Part shown: one piece after another, positions 42,567 through 49,405 of the stretch
How the letters are laid out: every line of letters begins with the position of its first letter
Numbering within the stretch: position 1 is the stretch's first letter
Assembly (NCBI RefSeq): GCF_036181745.1
Contig: NZ_CP108080.1
Location: 4,059,501-4,123,500, forward strand
Direction of reading: 5' to 3'
Origin: Streptomyces sp. NBC_00259
Lineage (GTDB): Bacteria; Actinomycetota; Actinomycetes; Streptomycetales; Streptomycetaceae
Length of the DNA: 64,000 nt
Translations under genes and position numbers: made by a program
Notes under the pieces: generated by a model
Told to the model about the DNA's origin: nothing
Database searches by the model: none
What the model saw: only the letters and a program-made list of their open reading frames with translations

Positions 42567-42749
42567 GATGATTCCCTTCAGGGCTTCTTCAGGACGCGCA
42601 CTCCACCGATGAAGTGACGCAATGATCAACAGCGCCGTCCGGGTGGCGGTTGCGGCCTGTAACCCGAACAGCGGAGCGCGGAACGGCGCCGGACGGAGCG
42701 GTTCGGTTCTTTTGCACCCAGAACAGGAGCGGTACGGGATATTGGGGGC

Positions 42750-42992
42750 ATGGCGGAGCACAAGGGCCGTTGGGAACGGCAGGGGCTGATTCCGGCGAGC
42801 CGTAGAGAACCGGAGAGCCCCACGGCGCCGGCGGATCGTGGGAGGCCGGCGCCCAGGCCGTTCGCGGACCGTTCGGCGGAGCCCATCTACGCGTCTCTCA
42901 TGACCAGTTGGTACGCCCAGGGCAGAACCCTCCCCGGCGTCCAGGACCGGGAATGGGCCGCGCTCGTCTCCTGGTCCTGGCCGCGCTGGTGA
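42750..42992 (+). CDS. Small unnamed protein, paralogous to the C-terminal half of the 62741-63148 protein
   Basis: 80 residues from the ATG at 42750, Pro/Arg-rich at the N-terminus. The second half (EPIYASLMTSWYAQGRTLPG, then VQDREWAALVSW) aligns with TPLYVQLVAEWRARGAMLPG plus ARDLQWDRLAS in the unlinked protein at 62741-63148. The shared pattern is P-x-Y-x2-L-x3-W-x3-G-x2-LPG-x2-D-x2-W-x2-L. That kinship is the main reason to call it real; the ribosome binding site is weak. No signal peptide or membrane segment. It lies inside the rodlin cluster. Function unknown. Confidence 0.6.
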   Translation: MAEHKGRWERQGLIPASRREPESPTAPADRGRPAPRPFADRSAEPIYASLMTSWYAQGRTLPGVQDREWAALVSWSWPRW

Positions 42993-43012
42993 GGCGCCGC
43001 GCCCCATGACCG

Positions 43013-43057
43013 CACGAGGCCGGACAGCACGAGGCCGGACAGCACGAGGCCGGGCCG
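43013..43057. repeat. 15-bp tandem repeat downstream of the small gene
   Basis: CACGAGGCCGGACAG occurs at 43013-43027 and 43028-43042, with a partial third copy from 43043 that runs into the terminator stem. It lies between the 80-residue gene and the convergent rodlin. Confidence 0.8.
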
Positions 43058-43083
43058 CCGCGGCGTACCGCGACGGCCCGGCC
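43048..43083. terminator. Hairpin terminator between small gene and rodlin
   Basis: GGCCGGGCCG (43048-43057) pairs perfectly with CGGCCCGGCC (43074-43083), with further inner pairing around CCGCGG. It sits past the rodlin stop at 43103 and can serve both convergent genes. Confidence 0.7.
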
Positions 43084-43102
43084 CTGGACTGCGCGAGAGC
43101 GG

Positions 43103-43513
43103 TCAGCCGTTGCCCTGGCCGTTGCCGGACAGCACCGGGATGTCGTTCAGGATGTGCGACAGGGACTCGTCGCCCTTGGCCTGGGTCGAGTTCTCCGTGC
43201 ACTGCTGGTTCTGCGGGTTCGACAGGACGTTGACGTCCTGGACGGCCACCGGCACGAGGCCGACGAGCGAGCCGGCGTTGGCCTTGGCGGGCAGGCCGAT
43301 GCAGGGCTTGTTCAGCGAGCCCTGGATGAGCGCCATCTGCGGGCTCTGGTTGCCGTACGTGGCCGAGTTGCCGAACACCTGCGAGGCGCCGACGCCGCTG
43401 GCCGAGGTGGTACCCGTGTCGTTGCCGATGGCCAGGGCCTGCGGTGCCGCCGCGGCCGAGACGCCGACGACGGACGCGGTGACGGCGACGGCCGCCATAG
43501 CCTTCTTGATCAC
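43103..43513 (-). CDS. rdlB: Rodlin
   Basis: 136 residues from a GTG at 43513 after AAAGGGATC. Signal VIKKAMAAVAVTASVVGVSA with a cleavage zone at PQALA, then the full rodlin domain (SGVGASQVFGNSATYGNQSP, LIQGSLNKPCIGLPAKANAG, QQCTENSTQAKGDESLSHIL). It is nearly identical to the divergent rodlin at 43811, matching the head-to-head rdlA/rdlB pair of S. coelicolor next to chpD and chpA. The symbol is assigned by position and could be swapped with its partner. Confidence 0.93.
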   Translation of the reverse strand: MIKKAMAAVAVTASVVGVSAAAAPQALAIGNDTGTTSASGVGASQVFGNSATYGNQSPQMALIQGSLNKPCIGLPAKANAGSLVGLVPVAVQDVNVLSNPQNQQCTENSTQAKGDESLSHILNDIPVLSGNGQGNG

Positions 43514-43810
43514 GACTGATCCCTTTCTGGGGGTTCTGAGAGGGGACTGAGAGCCCGACCGAGAGCCCGTTCCCGAAGCCTCCTGACCAACTCCGGGCCC
43601 CGGACTTGGTTCTTCCGCTTCACTCCAAAGGGCTGTCCGCAACGCCCGCCCGGAGCGTGCGGAAATGATTCGCCGATCCGGTCGAGCCCATGTCGCGCAG
43701 GCGGCGCCATGAGGGCTGTTCGGGTGAAGTCCCGAAACCAAACGGCTGCCGTTCAGTTTGAGTCGGTGCGCAGACGAGCTCGTGTGTTCCTGCAGAAAGG
43801 CAATCAAGTG

Positions 43811-44221
43811 ATGATCAAGAAGGTTATGGCTGCAGCTGCGGTCACGGCCTCCGTAATCGGTGTCTCGGCCGCCGCAGCGCCCCAGGCCCTCGCGATCGGT
43901 GACGACACCGGCACCACGTCCGCCAGCGGCGTCGGCGCCTCGCAGGTGTTCGGGAACTCCGCCACCTACGGAAACCAGAGCCCGCAGCTCGCCCTGGTCC
44001 AGGGTTCGCTGAACAAGCCCTGTGTCGGTCTGCCCGCCAAGGTCAACGCGGGTTCGCTGGTCGGCCTCGTGCCGGTGGGTGTCCAGGACGTCAACGTCCT
44101 GTCGAACCCGCAGAACCAGCAGTGCACGGAGAACTCGACCCAGGCCAAGGGCGACGAGCCGCTGTCGCACATTCTGTCCGACATCCCGGTGCTGTCCGGG
44201 AACGGCGAGGGCAACGGCTGA
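43811..44221 (+). CDS. rdlA: Rodlin
   Basis: 136 residues from the ATG at 43811 (MIKKVMAAAAVTASVIGVSA); a GTG three bases earlier is equally possible, and GAAAGG lies about 12 bases upstream. The mature domain repeats the partner: SATYGNQSPQLALVQGS, NKPCVGLPAKVNAGSLVGLV, QQCTENSTQAKGDEPLSHIL. The 297-base region shared with the divergent rodlin holds no gene; I see one small inverted repeat, TTCGGG-N6-CCCGAA at 43719-43736, that could be a regulatory site. Confidence 0.93.
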   Translation: MIKKVMAAAAVTASVIGVSAAAAPQALAIGDDTGTTSASGVGASQVFGNSATYGNQSPQLALVQGSLNKPCVGLPAKVNAGSLVGLVPVGVQDVNVLSNPQNQQCTENSTQAKGDEPLSHILSDIPVLSGNGEGNG

Positions 44222-44395
44222 GGTCATCTCCACCCCCAATACCGGGAATTGCCGGACGGGCATCCGAGTGAATGCGCGGAGTCTGTATAGCCTGACGGTT
44301 TCTTCGGCGGGCACTCTTCGTTGTCAAGGCGTCAGTGGTATTGCCCCGTGCATTACCACGGCGCCGAGATGACCGCCAAACAGAAGGAACCCGAA

Positions 44396-44629
44396 ATGAA
44401 GTTGAGGAAGACCACGACGGTGCTGGCGGGGCTGGTGTTGGCCATGGGCATGGCCGCTCCCGCCTTTGCGGACTCCGGTGCGACCGGTGTCGCAACCGGT
44501 TCGCCGGGAGTGCTGTCCGGGAACGTCATTCAGATTCCCGTACACATTCCGGTCAATGCGTGCGGCAACTCCGTCAACCTCCTCGCCCTGCTGAACCCTG
44601 CGTTCGGCAACACCTGTGTGAACGGCTGA
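44396..44629 (+). CDS. chpD: Short chaplin
   Basis: 77 residues. The ATG at 44396 follows AAGGAACCC. Signal MKLRKTTTVLAGLVLAMGMA, cleaved after PAFA, then a single chaplin domain: SPGVLSGNVIQIPVHIPVNA, CGNSVNLLALLNPAFGNTCV, with the two Cys of the family. Short chaplins assemble into the amyloid-like, surface-active coat of aerial hyphae. Position between the rodlin pair and the long chaplin matches chpD of S. coelicolor. Confidence 0.93.
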   Translation: MKLRKTTTVLAGLVLAMGMAAPAFADSGATGVATGSPGVLSGNVIQIPVHIPVNACGNSVNLLALLNPAFGNTCVNG

Positions 44630-44669
44630 CGATCAGCCCTCGCACGCAGCCCTGAAGGGTCGTTTTCCG

Positions 44670-44709
44670 CCGGTCCTGGGGTGTGCCGCCCGGTGCACCC
44701 CAGGACCGG
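44670..44709 (+). terminator. Perfect hairpin between short and long chaplin genes
   Basis: CCGGTCCTGGGGTG (44670-44683) pairs perfectly with CACCCCAGGACCGG (44696-44709), 14 bp with a 12-nt loop. It ends only 30 bases before the long chaplin start, leaving little room for a separate promoter. Confidence 0.8.
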
Positions 44710-44739
44710 CTCGCGAAGCGGAAGCGGGAAAGAAATAAG

Positions 44740-45516
44740 ATGCGACAGGTCATGACCAAGGGAATTCTGACGGCCGCTGCGGCCACCGGCATTCTTTCCT
44801 TGACAAGTGTGTACGCCAGCGCTGACTCCAGCGCCGACGCGGAGGCCGCGAACTCGCCCGGCGTGCTGTCGGGTAACAACGTCCAGGTACCCGTGGACGT
44901 GCCGGTCAACCTCTGCGGCAACACCGTCAACGTCGTCGGTCTGCTGAACCCGGCCGGCGGCAACGCCTGCGCCAACGGCGGGGGCGACGCGGCGGGAGGA
45001 GGGTCCGGCGCGAGCGCCGAGAGCTCCGTCACGGACTCGCCGGGTGTGGCGTCCGGCAACAGCGTCCAGGTCCCGGTCAGCGTCCCGGTCAACGCCTGCG
45101 GGAACACCGTCGACGTCGTCGGTCTGCTGAACCCGGCAGGCGGCAACGCCTGCGCCAACGGCGCGGTCGAGCCTCCGGTGACGCCGAACACCCCGGACAC
45201 GCCCGACACCCCGGACACGCCTGACACCCCGGTCACTCCGAACACGCCGGAGACGCCCGACACCCCGGACACTCCGAACGTCCCCGAGGTGCCGGAGATC
45301 CCCGACCTGCCGGAGCTTCCCGAGGTGCCCGAGGTCCTGGTGCCCGTCGTGGACACCCCGGACGACGGCCAGATCGTCGACACGACCGGTACGTCCGGTC
45401 AGCTGGCGCAGACCGGCGGCGACGCCGGCATGCTGGCCACCGGTGCCGCCGCGGTCGCGCTGCTGGCCGGTGGCGCGCTGCTGTACCGGCGCGGGGCGGC
45501 TGCCGCGCGGCGCTGA
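44740..45516 (+). CDS. chpA: Long chaplin with sortase signal
   Basis: 258 residues from the ATG at 44740 (MRQVMTKGILTAAAATGILS). After the signal come two chaplin domains (about 34-75 and 95-137), each with two Cys in NLCGNTVNVVGLLNPAGG- and NACGNTVDVVGLLNPAGG-type blocks and ending NACANG. A Pro/Thr/Asp/Glu spacer built of PDTPDTPDTP-like repeats leads to the LAQTG sortase motif near residue 228, a membrane span and a basic tail (RRGAAAARR). It should be anchored to the cell wall by a class E sortase, tethering short chaplins. Confidence 0.94.
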   Translation: MRQVMTKGILTAAAATGILSLTSVYASADSSADAEAANSPGVLSGNNVQVPVDVPVNLCGNTVNVVGLLNPAGGNACANGGGDAAGGGSGASAESSVTDSPGVASGNSVQVPVSVPVNACGNTVDVVGLLNPAGGNACANGAVEPPVTPNTPDTPDTPDTPDTPVTPNTPETPDTPDTPNVPEVPEIPDLPELPEVPEVLVPVVDTPDDGQIVDTTGTSGQLAQTGGDAGMLATGAAAVALLAGGALLYRRGAAAARR

Positions 45517-45540
45517 GTGACCGCGATCCCCGCCTGATTC

Positions 45541-45579
45541 CCGGCCGGGAGAGTCCTCTCATCGGACTCTCCCGGCCGG
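45541..45579 (+). terminator. Strong terminator after the long chaplin
   Basis: CCGGCCGGGAGAGTCC (45541-45556) pairs perfectly with GGACTCTCCCGGCCGG (45564-45579), a 16-bp stem with a 7-nt loop, 24 bases past the stop. Confidence 0.85.
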
Positions 45580-45680
45580 TGCGTCGTGTACGGCCGCGCT
45601 CGTACGCGCGAGCTCGTCAGCGGGTCCTCGTACCGGGTCCTCCTGCGTGGGTCCTCGTACGCCCACCGGGCGCACCGCGC

Positions 45681-46841
45681 TCAGCCGCCGACGGGACTCC
45701 CGCTGCGGGACCGTACGGCCGTCACGTCGCGGTACACGTCCGCGACCGCGCCCGCGGTGTGCCGCACGTCATGCGCGCACAGGACGTGCTGATGGCCCTG
45801 GTGGCCCAGCGTGGTCCGCAGCGGGGCGTTGAGCAGCAGGTCTCCGACGGCCGTGGCCAGCGCGTAGGGATCCTGAGAAGGCGTCAGGCAGAAGAGCGCG
45901 TGCCCCGGGGGCAGGCTCTCCCTGGCCCCGTCGACATCGGTGACGACGACGGCACGGCCGCAGGCCATGGCCTCGAGCGGCGCCAGTGCCATGCTCTCCC
46001 GGCGGGACGGGAGGACCACGAGGTCGGCCGCCCGGTACCAGGGCGCCACGTCCGCCTCGGCGCCCGCGAACCGTACGGACGCGGGCGCCTCCACGCGCAG
46101 GGCCTCGGCCCCGGGTCCGTCGCCGACCAGGACGAGACAGGCGTTGGGCAGTCGGCGCAGGACGTGCTCCCAGGCCGCGAGCAGCACGTCCTGGCCCTTG
46201 CGCCGGCACAGCCGTCCCACGCACACCACGAGGGGCGCGGACTCGGGCAGATCGGCGACCAGGGGCGGCAGGGCACGCGGCCGGTCCTCCGGGGCGGGCC
46301 GGAACCGCTCGGTGTCCACGCCGTTGGGGACGACGGTCCACCGGGCGTCGATGCCCGCCCGTGCGCCGGCGTGCTGCTCCGCCTCACTGACACAGACGAT
46401 CCGGTCCGTCCAGCGTGCGCCGTAGCGCTCCCAGTGGCGTGCGAGCCGGGCGCCGATGCCGTCGGCCGCCTCGAAGGCCCAGGCGTGCGGCTGGAACACG
46501 GTGGGGATCCGGCCGCGCACGGCGAGACGGGCGGCCAGTCCGGCCTTGGCGCCGTGCGCGTGAACGACCCGCGGGCGTACCCGTTCCAGGATCCCCGCGA
46601 GTTGCCCCACCTGCGGGAGCAGCAGCGGCCCGGCCGCCCGCCCGGCCCGCCACCGGTGCACGTCGGCGCCGAGCGCGCGTGCGGTGTCCCCGAGGACCCC
46701 GCCGCCGGGGCAGGCCACGGCCACCCGGAGTCCGGTGCGCACCTGGTCGGTCACCAGATCCGTGACGATCCGGGCCACCCCGCCGTCGACGGGCTGCACG
46801 ACATGGAGCACTTCCGGAAAGGATTTCGGACCGTCGCGCAT
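45681..46841 (-). CDS. GT4-family glycosyltransferase
   Basis: 386 residues from the ATG at 46841 (MRDGPKSFPEVLHVVQPVDG). The frame is open to a TTG at 46910, but codon use there is unlike coding DNA. GT-B fold: GGVARIVTDLVTDQ, VVHAHGAKAGLAARLAVRGR, RIVCVSEAEQ, VPNGVDTERFRP, CVGRLCRRKGQDVLLAAWEH and the donor-binding EX7E region PSRRESMALAPLEAMACGRA. It transfers a sugar from a nucleotide donor to an unknown acceptor. A glycosyltransferase beside chaplin genes is also seen in S. coelicolor, so a surface-glycan role is possible. Confidence 0.88.
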   Translation of the reverse strand: MRDGPKSFPEVLHVVQPVDGGVARIVTDLVTDQVRTGLRVAVACPGGGVLGDTARALGADVHRWRAGRAAGPLLLPQVGQLAGILERVRPRVVHAHGAKAGLAARLAVRGRIPTVFQPHAWAFEAADGIGARLARHWERYGARWTDRIVCVSEAEQHAGARAGIDARWTVVPNGVDTERFRPAPEDRPRALPPLVADLPESAPLVVCVGRLCRRKGQDVLLAAWEHVLRRLPNACLVLVGDGPGAEALRVEAPASVRFAGAEADVAPWYRAADLVVLPSRRESMALAPLEAMACGRAVVVTDVDGARESLPPGHALFCLTPSQDPYALATAVGDLLLNAPLRTTLGHQGHQHVLCAHDVRHTAGAVADVYRDVTAVRSRSGSPVGG

Positions 46842-47051
46842 CGGGAATCGATCCGGCTGCTGCCGGAACTCAGCATGCTGCGCAGATCGTCGATTCCGGT
46901 TCATATCCAAGGGTATTCACATGAGCGGGCCGGTGAGCAGTTTGCTTCGTGTGCTCTTTGCCTGTGCGGGACGCGAGGCGACTCTAGCCCCTTTTTCTTT
47001 CCGGAACCGCACGGGAAGTCAGAGGCCGGATTAATCCTTTTGGCGCGCATC

Positions 47052-47080
47052 CGTGTCCGGAGTTCCCATGTCGTCGTTGA
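47052..47080 (+). promoter_or_regulatory. Candidate sigma-BldN promoter for the first downstream short chaplin
   Basis: CGTGTC (47052-47057), 17 bases, CGTTGA (47075-47080). The -10 matches the BldN consensus CGTTGA exactly; the -35 matches CGTAAC at four of six. It lies 36 bases before the chaplin start. BldN is known to drive chp and rdl genes. Confidence 0.45.
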
Positions 47081-47116
47081 TGGTTGCGCCTCATCGGTTA
47101 CCCGGAAGGAAGAATG

Positions 47117-47356
47117 ATGAAGCGAATCGCCAAGTCGGTCATGTTCGTGGGCACGGGTGCCGCCCTGATGATGGGCGGCGCGGGCGCGGCCGTGGCCGAC
47201 AGCGGGGCCAACGGTGCCGCCACGGAGTCGCCCGGTGTCGGGTCCGGCAACGTGGTCCAGGTTCCGGTCCACGTCCCGGTCAACGTCTGCGGCAACACCG
47301 TCGACGTCGTCGCCCTGCTGAACCCCGCGTTCGGCAACGCCTGCGCCAACGACTGA
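47117..47356 (+). CDS. Short chaplin
   Basis: 79 residues from the ATG at 47117 (an ATG directly before, at 47114, is nearer to the GGAAGGAAGA site). Signal MKRIAKSVMFVGTGAALMMG, cleaved near GAAVA, then the chaplin domain ESPGVGSGNVVQVPVHVPVN plus VCGNTVDVVALLNPAFGNAC. It lies divergent from the glycosyltransferase gene and is probably the counterpart of S. coelicolor chpF or chpG; the exact orthologue cannot be settled from sequence alone. Confidence 0.92.
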   Translation: MKRIAKSVMFVGTGAALMMGGAGAAVADSGANGAATESPGVGSGNVVQVPVHVPVNVCGNTVDVVALLNPAFGNACAND

Positions 47357-47438
47357 CGCGTGCCCAGGCGTCCGGCGGCGACCCGCCGCCGGACGCGGGG
47401 CATTCGTACCGGCCGACCGGTATTCACTCCTTCGGCCG

Positions 47439-47467
47439 CACAACCTGGCAGTCCCCGCTGCCGTTGA
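47439..47467 (+). promoter_or_regulatory. Candidate sigma-BldN promoter for the second short chaplin
   Basis: CACAAC (47439-47444), 17 bases, CGTTGA (47462-47467). The layout is the same as at 47052-47080, with an exact -10 match to BldN consensus and a four-of-six -35. Confidence 0.45.
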
Positions 47468-47526
47468 ACCAAGGACCGGGCAGTCATGCACGGCCACTGA
47501 ACATTTTGACCAAGGAGTGCTTCTCC

Positions 47527-47766
47527 ATGTCGCGTACCGCGAAGGCTTTCGTTCTGTCCACCCTCGCCGCTGCCGCTGTTGCGGGCTCCACCGGCATTGC
47601 CTCTGCCGACGCCGGCGCGGAGGGCGCTGCGGCGGGCTCGCCGGGCGTGCTCTCGGGCAATGTCGTCCAGGTTCCGGTCCACGTGCCGGTCAACGTCTGC
47701 GGCAACACCGTGAACGTCATCGGCCTGCTCAACCCGGCCTTCGGCAACGCCTGCGTCAACGACTGA
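47527..47766 (+). CDS. Short chaplin
   Basis: 79 residues from the ATG at 47527 after AAGGAGTGCTT. Signal MSRTAKAFVLSTLAAAAVAG, cleaved near GIASA, then SPGVLSGNVVQVPVHVPVNV and CGNTVNVIGLLNPAFGNACV. Its chaplin domain is almost identical to that of the gene just upstream. A strong terminator follows 21 bases after the stop. Confidence 0.93.
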   Translation: MSRTAKAFVLSTLAAAAVAGSTGIASADAGAEGAAAGSPGVLSGNVVQVPVHVPVNVCGNTVNVIGLLNPAFGNACVND

Positions 47767-47787
47767 CCGTCCGGCGCGTCGTCCCCG

Positions 47788-47821
47788 GGCCGCTCCCCCC
47801 GCCACGGCGGGGGGAGCGGCC
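47788..47821 (+). terminator. Strong intrinsic terminator with U-tract after the chaplin
   Basis: GGCCGCTCCCCCCGCC (47788-47803) pairs perfectly with GGCGGGGGGAGCGGCC (47806-47821), a 16-bp stem followed by TTTTCCTT, a textbook rho-independent terminator. Confidence 0.92.
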
Positions 47822-47937
47822 TTTTCCTTGCGCCGCCGCCGTCCCCGCTTTTGATACGAACATCCGAACGGAGAACTTCATTCGGGTGGGGATAGGAGAA
47901 TCCCGGGGATTCGGAGTTTCTGACCTGATGTCGGATC

Positions 47938-47954
47938 GTTACAGAGCATGTAAC
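47938..47954. promoter_or_regulatory. Inverted repeat upstream of the small secreted protein
   Basis: GTTACA-N5-TGTAAC, a perfect 6-bp inverted repeat about 103 bases before the start at 48057. Candidate operator; regulator unknown. Confidence 0.5.
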
Positions 47955-47955
47955 A

Positions 47956-47981
47956 GCACGACAGGCACGCACGACAGGCAT
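47956..47981 (+). repeat. 13-bp direct repeat in the same promoter region
   Basis: GCACGACAGGCAC (47956-47968) is followed directly by GCACGACAGGCAT (47969-47981), one base different. It adjoins the inverted repeat at 47938-47954. Confidence 0.7.
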
Positions 47982-48056
47982 GCTCAGCATCCGCAATGTG
48001 CCTGAAGGTACGTCACATGTGCGCGCGACACGCGTTGCCGAAGGAGAGATTCACTG

Positions 48057-48344
48057 ATGAAGCCCATGAAGGTCGCCGCGGTCGTCGCCGGTTCCCTGGT
48101 CGCCGCGGGTGCCTCGGCCCCGGCTTTCGCCGCTTCCGAGCTCACTCCGACCAGCCTCAACGGGGCCGTGGGGACGGTCGCGAGCCAGACCACCTCCGCC
48201 GTGGAGCCGATCACGAACCGGACGCTGGACACGGAGCAGAAGGGCTCGCTGCTCAACTCCGTCCAGGGCGCCACGAACGACATCAACAAGCAGGGCAAGG
48301 GCGGCGCGGGCCAGCTCCTCGGCGGACTTCCGCTGGGCTCCTGA
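48057..48344 (+). CDS. Small secreted protein, unknown
   Basis: 95 residues; AAGGAGAGATTC precedes the ATG at 48057. Sec signal MKPMKVAAVVAGSLVAAGAS, cleaved after PAFA. The mature 66 residues are Ser/Thr/Gly/Asn-rich without Cys: VGTVASQTTSAVEPITNRTL and GSLLNSVQGATNDINKQGKG, ending GQLLGGLPLGS. It lacks a chaplin domain but is close to chaplin genes and has a matching signal style, so an aerial-surface role is a guess. Its upstream region carries an inverted repeat and a 13-bp direct repeat. Confidence 0.82.
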   Translation: MKPMKVAAVVAGSLVAAGASAPAFAASELTPTSLNGAVGTVASQTTSAVEPITNRTLDTEQKGSLLNSVQGATNDINKQGKGGAGQLLGGLPLGS

Positions 48345-48500
48345 CCGCCCCGTGGCGCGTCCTGTGCGCCGCTGCCGGGCCGCCGTGCCGGTGCGTACGA
48401 GTGAGCGGGCGCGACCCCTTCGGGGTAATCAGCGGGCCGGCTCCCCCGCGAGTGTGACATGGGCGCCCGGAGTATCCAGATAAGTCGCTAAGGTCCGACC

Positions 48501-49004
48501 GTGACCTCAACCCCCAGCGCTGTACGCGCCTTCCGCCCGGCCCAACTGGGCACTCTCGTCGTCATCGCCTGGAGCGGCGAACATCCCGACGACGAGCGCG
48601 ACATGCCCTTCCTGCTGGCCTACGCACTCGGGGACGGCACCGGCGGCCCCGAGGCGGCGGGGGCGGCCGCCCGGCAGCTGCTCGAAGAGGTGGGGCTGCC
48701 GGTCGGGAGCGAGTACGTGGACGCCGCGGAGGCCGTCGGTCTGCCCGTCACGCTGCTCGTCGAGGCGGGCCAGGCGGTCCTGACGATGCCTCATCTCAGC
48801 GCCCAGTGCCCGGTCCCGCAGGAGTGGCTGGCCGCGGTACGCGACCGGGGTCACGTGTACTTCATCTTCGCCACCCGGCCCTGGCCGGAGGCGGCGCCCG
48901 GGGTGCCGGTCTCGGAGGACACGCTGCGGGAGTTCGTCGGCGACGAGGCGGTGCTGTCGACCGCCGCGCACTGCTTGCTGCCGGTGCGTCAGCTGCGTGG
49001 GTGA
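48501..49004 (+). CDS. DUF5949-family protein
   Basis: 167 residues from the GTG at 48501 (VTSTPSAVRAFRPAQLG). Soluble, with no signal. Family-type stretches: LGTLVVIAWSGEHPDDERDM, PFLLAYALGDG, and ATRPWPEAAPGVPVSEDTLR near the C-terminus. Conserved in Streptomyces; function unknown. It is followed by a bidirectional terminator. Confidence 0.85.
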   Translation: MTSTPSAVRAFRPAQLGTLVVIAWSGEHPDDERDMPFLLAYALGDGTGGPEAAGAAARQLLEEVGLPVGSEYVDAAEAVGLPVTLLVEAGQAVLTMPHLSAQCPVPQEWLAAVRDRGHVYFIFATRPWPEAAPGVPVSEDTLREFVGDEAVLSTAAHCLLPVRQLRG

Positions 49005-49040
49005 CGCCGGCCCGGACGGCTCATGACGTCGGGACGGCAA

Positions 49041-49080
49041 AAGGCCCGGCGGGCGGCTGTATGACCGCCTGCCGGGCCTT
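49041..49080. terminator. Bidirectional terminator
   Basis: AAGGCCCGGCGGGCGG (49041-49056) pairs with CCGCCTGCCGGGCCTT (49065-49080), 16 bp with one G-U pair. CAAAA on the left provides a U-tract for the minus strand, so it ends both DUF5949 and the small minus-strand gene at 49097-49231. Confidence 0.8.
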
Positions 49081-49096
49081 GATTACGCCTTGCGGA

Positions 49097-49231
49097 TCAA
49101 AGGTGCCGGGGCCCGCTCGCCGGGCGGTCGGCCGCGGGGGTCGCGACCGGCCGGATGGTCCCGGCGAGCTCGAGTGGTATCCAGGCGGCCGGGGCGGCGG
49201 CCGCCCCCGGGTGGCGAAGCGTCAGCTTCAT
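49097..49231 (-). CDS. Candidate 44-residue peptide gene, unknown
   Basis: An ATG at 49231 follows AAGGAGACCGACC, a near-perfect ribosome binding site with ideal spacing. The 44-codon frame starts MKLTLRHPGAAAAPAAWIPL, continues ELAGTIRPVATPAADRPASG and ends PRHL. The stop is followed by a hairpin with a U-tract on this strand. The peptide has no Cys, Ser is rare, it is Ala/Pro-rich with a hydrophobic middle (AWIPLELAGTI), and it has no clear signal. I do not recognise a family. The combination of start, stop and terminator argues for expression, but a short GC-rich frame can be chance. Confidence 0.5.
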   Translation of the reverse strand: MKLTLRHPGAAAAPAAWIPLELAGTIRPVATPAADRPASGPRHL

Positions 49232-49405
49232 GGTCGGTCTCCTTGTCAACAAGGGTCAGGGACATCCGCGACGCTAATCGGAATCTGACGATCCGTCGTG
49301 TTGAGCGGGACGGCGATTACTGCGTGTGCGCATCGGCCCAGGTGACGACGGGCCGGGGGTACGGACCCGCGGAACCGGTCGGCGGAAAGGAAACAGGGGA
49401 GAGAC

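Noticed and set aside
43006..43233. Short plus-strand frame with GRTAR repeats
   Set aside because: It merely translates the 15-bp tandem repeat and the antisense of a rodlin.
43514..43810. Search for BldN promoters in the divergent rodlin region
   Set aside because: CGTTCA near 43750 has no fitting -35 hexamer at the proper distance; not listed as a promoter.
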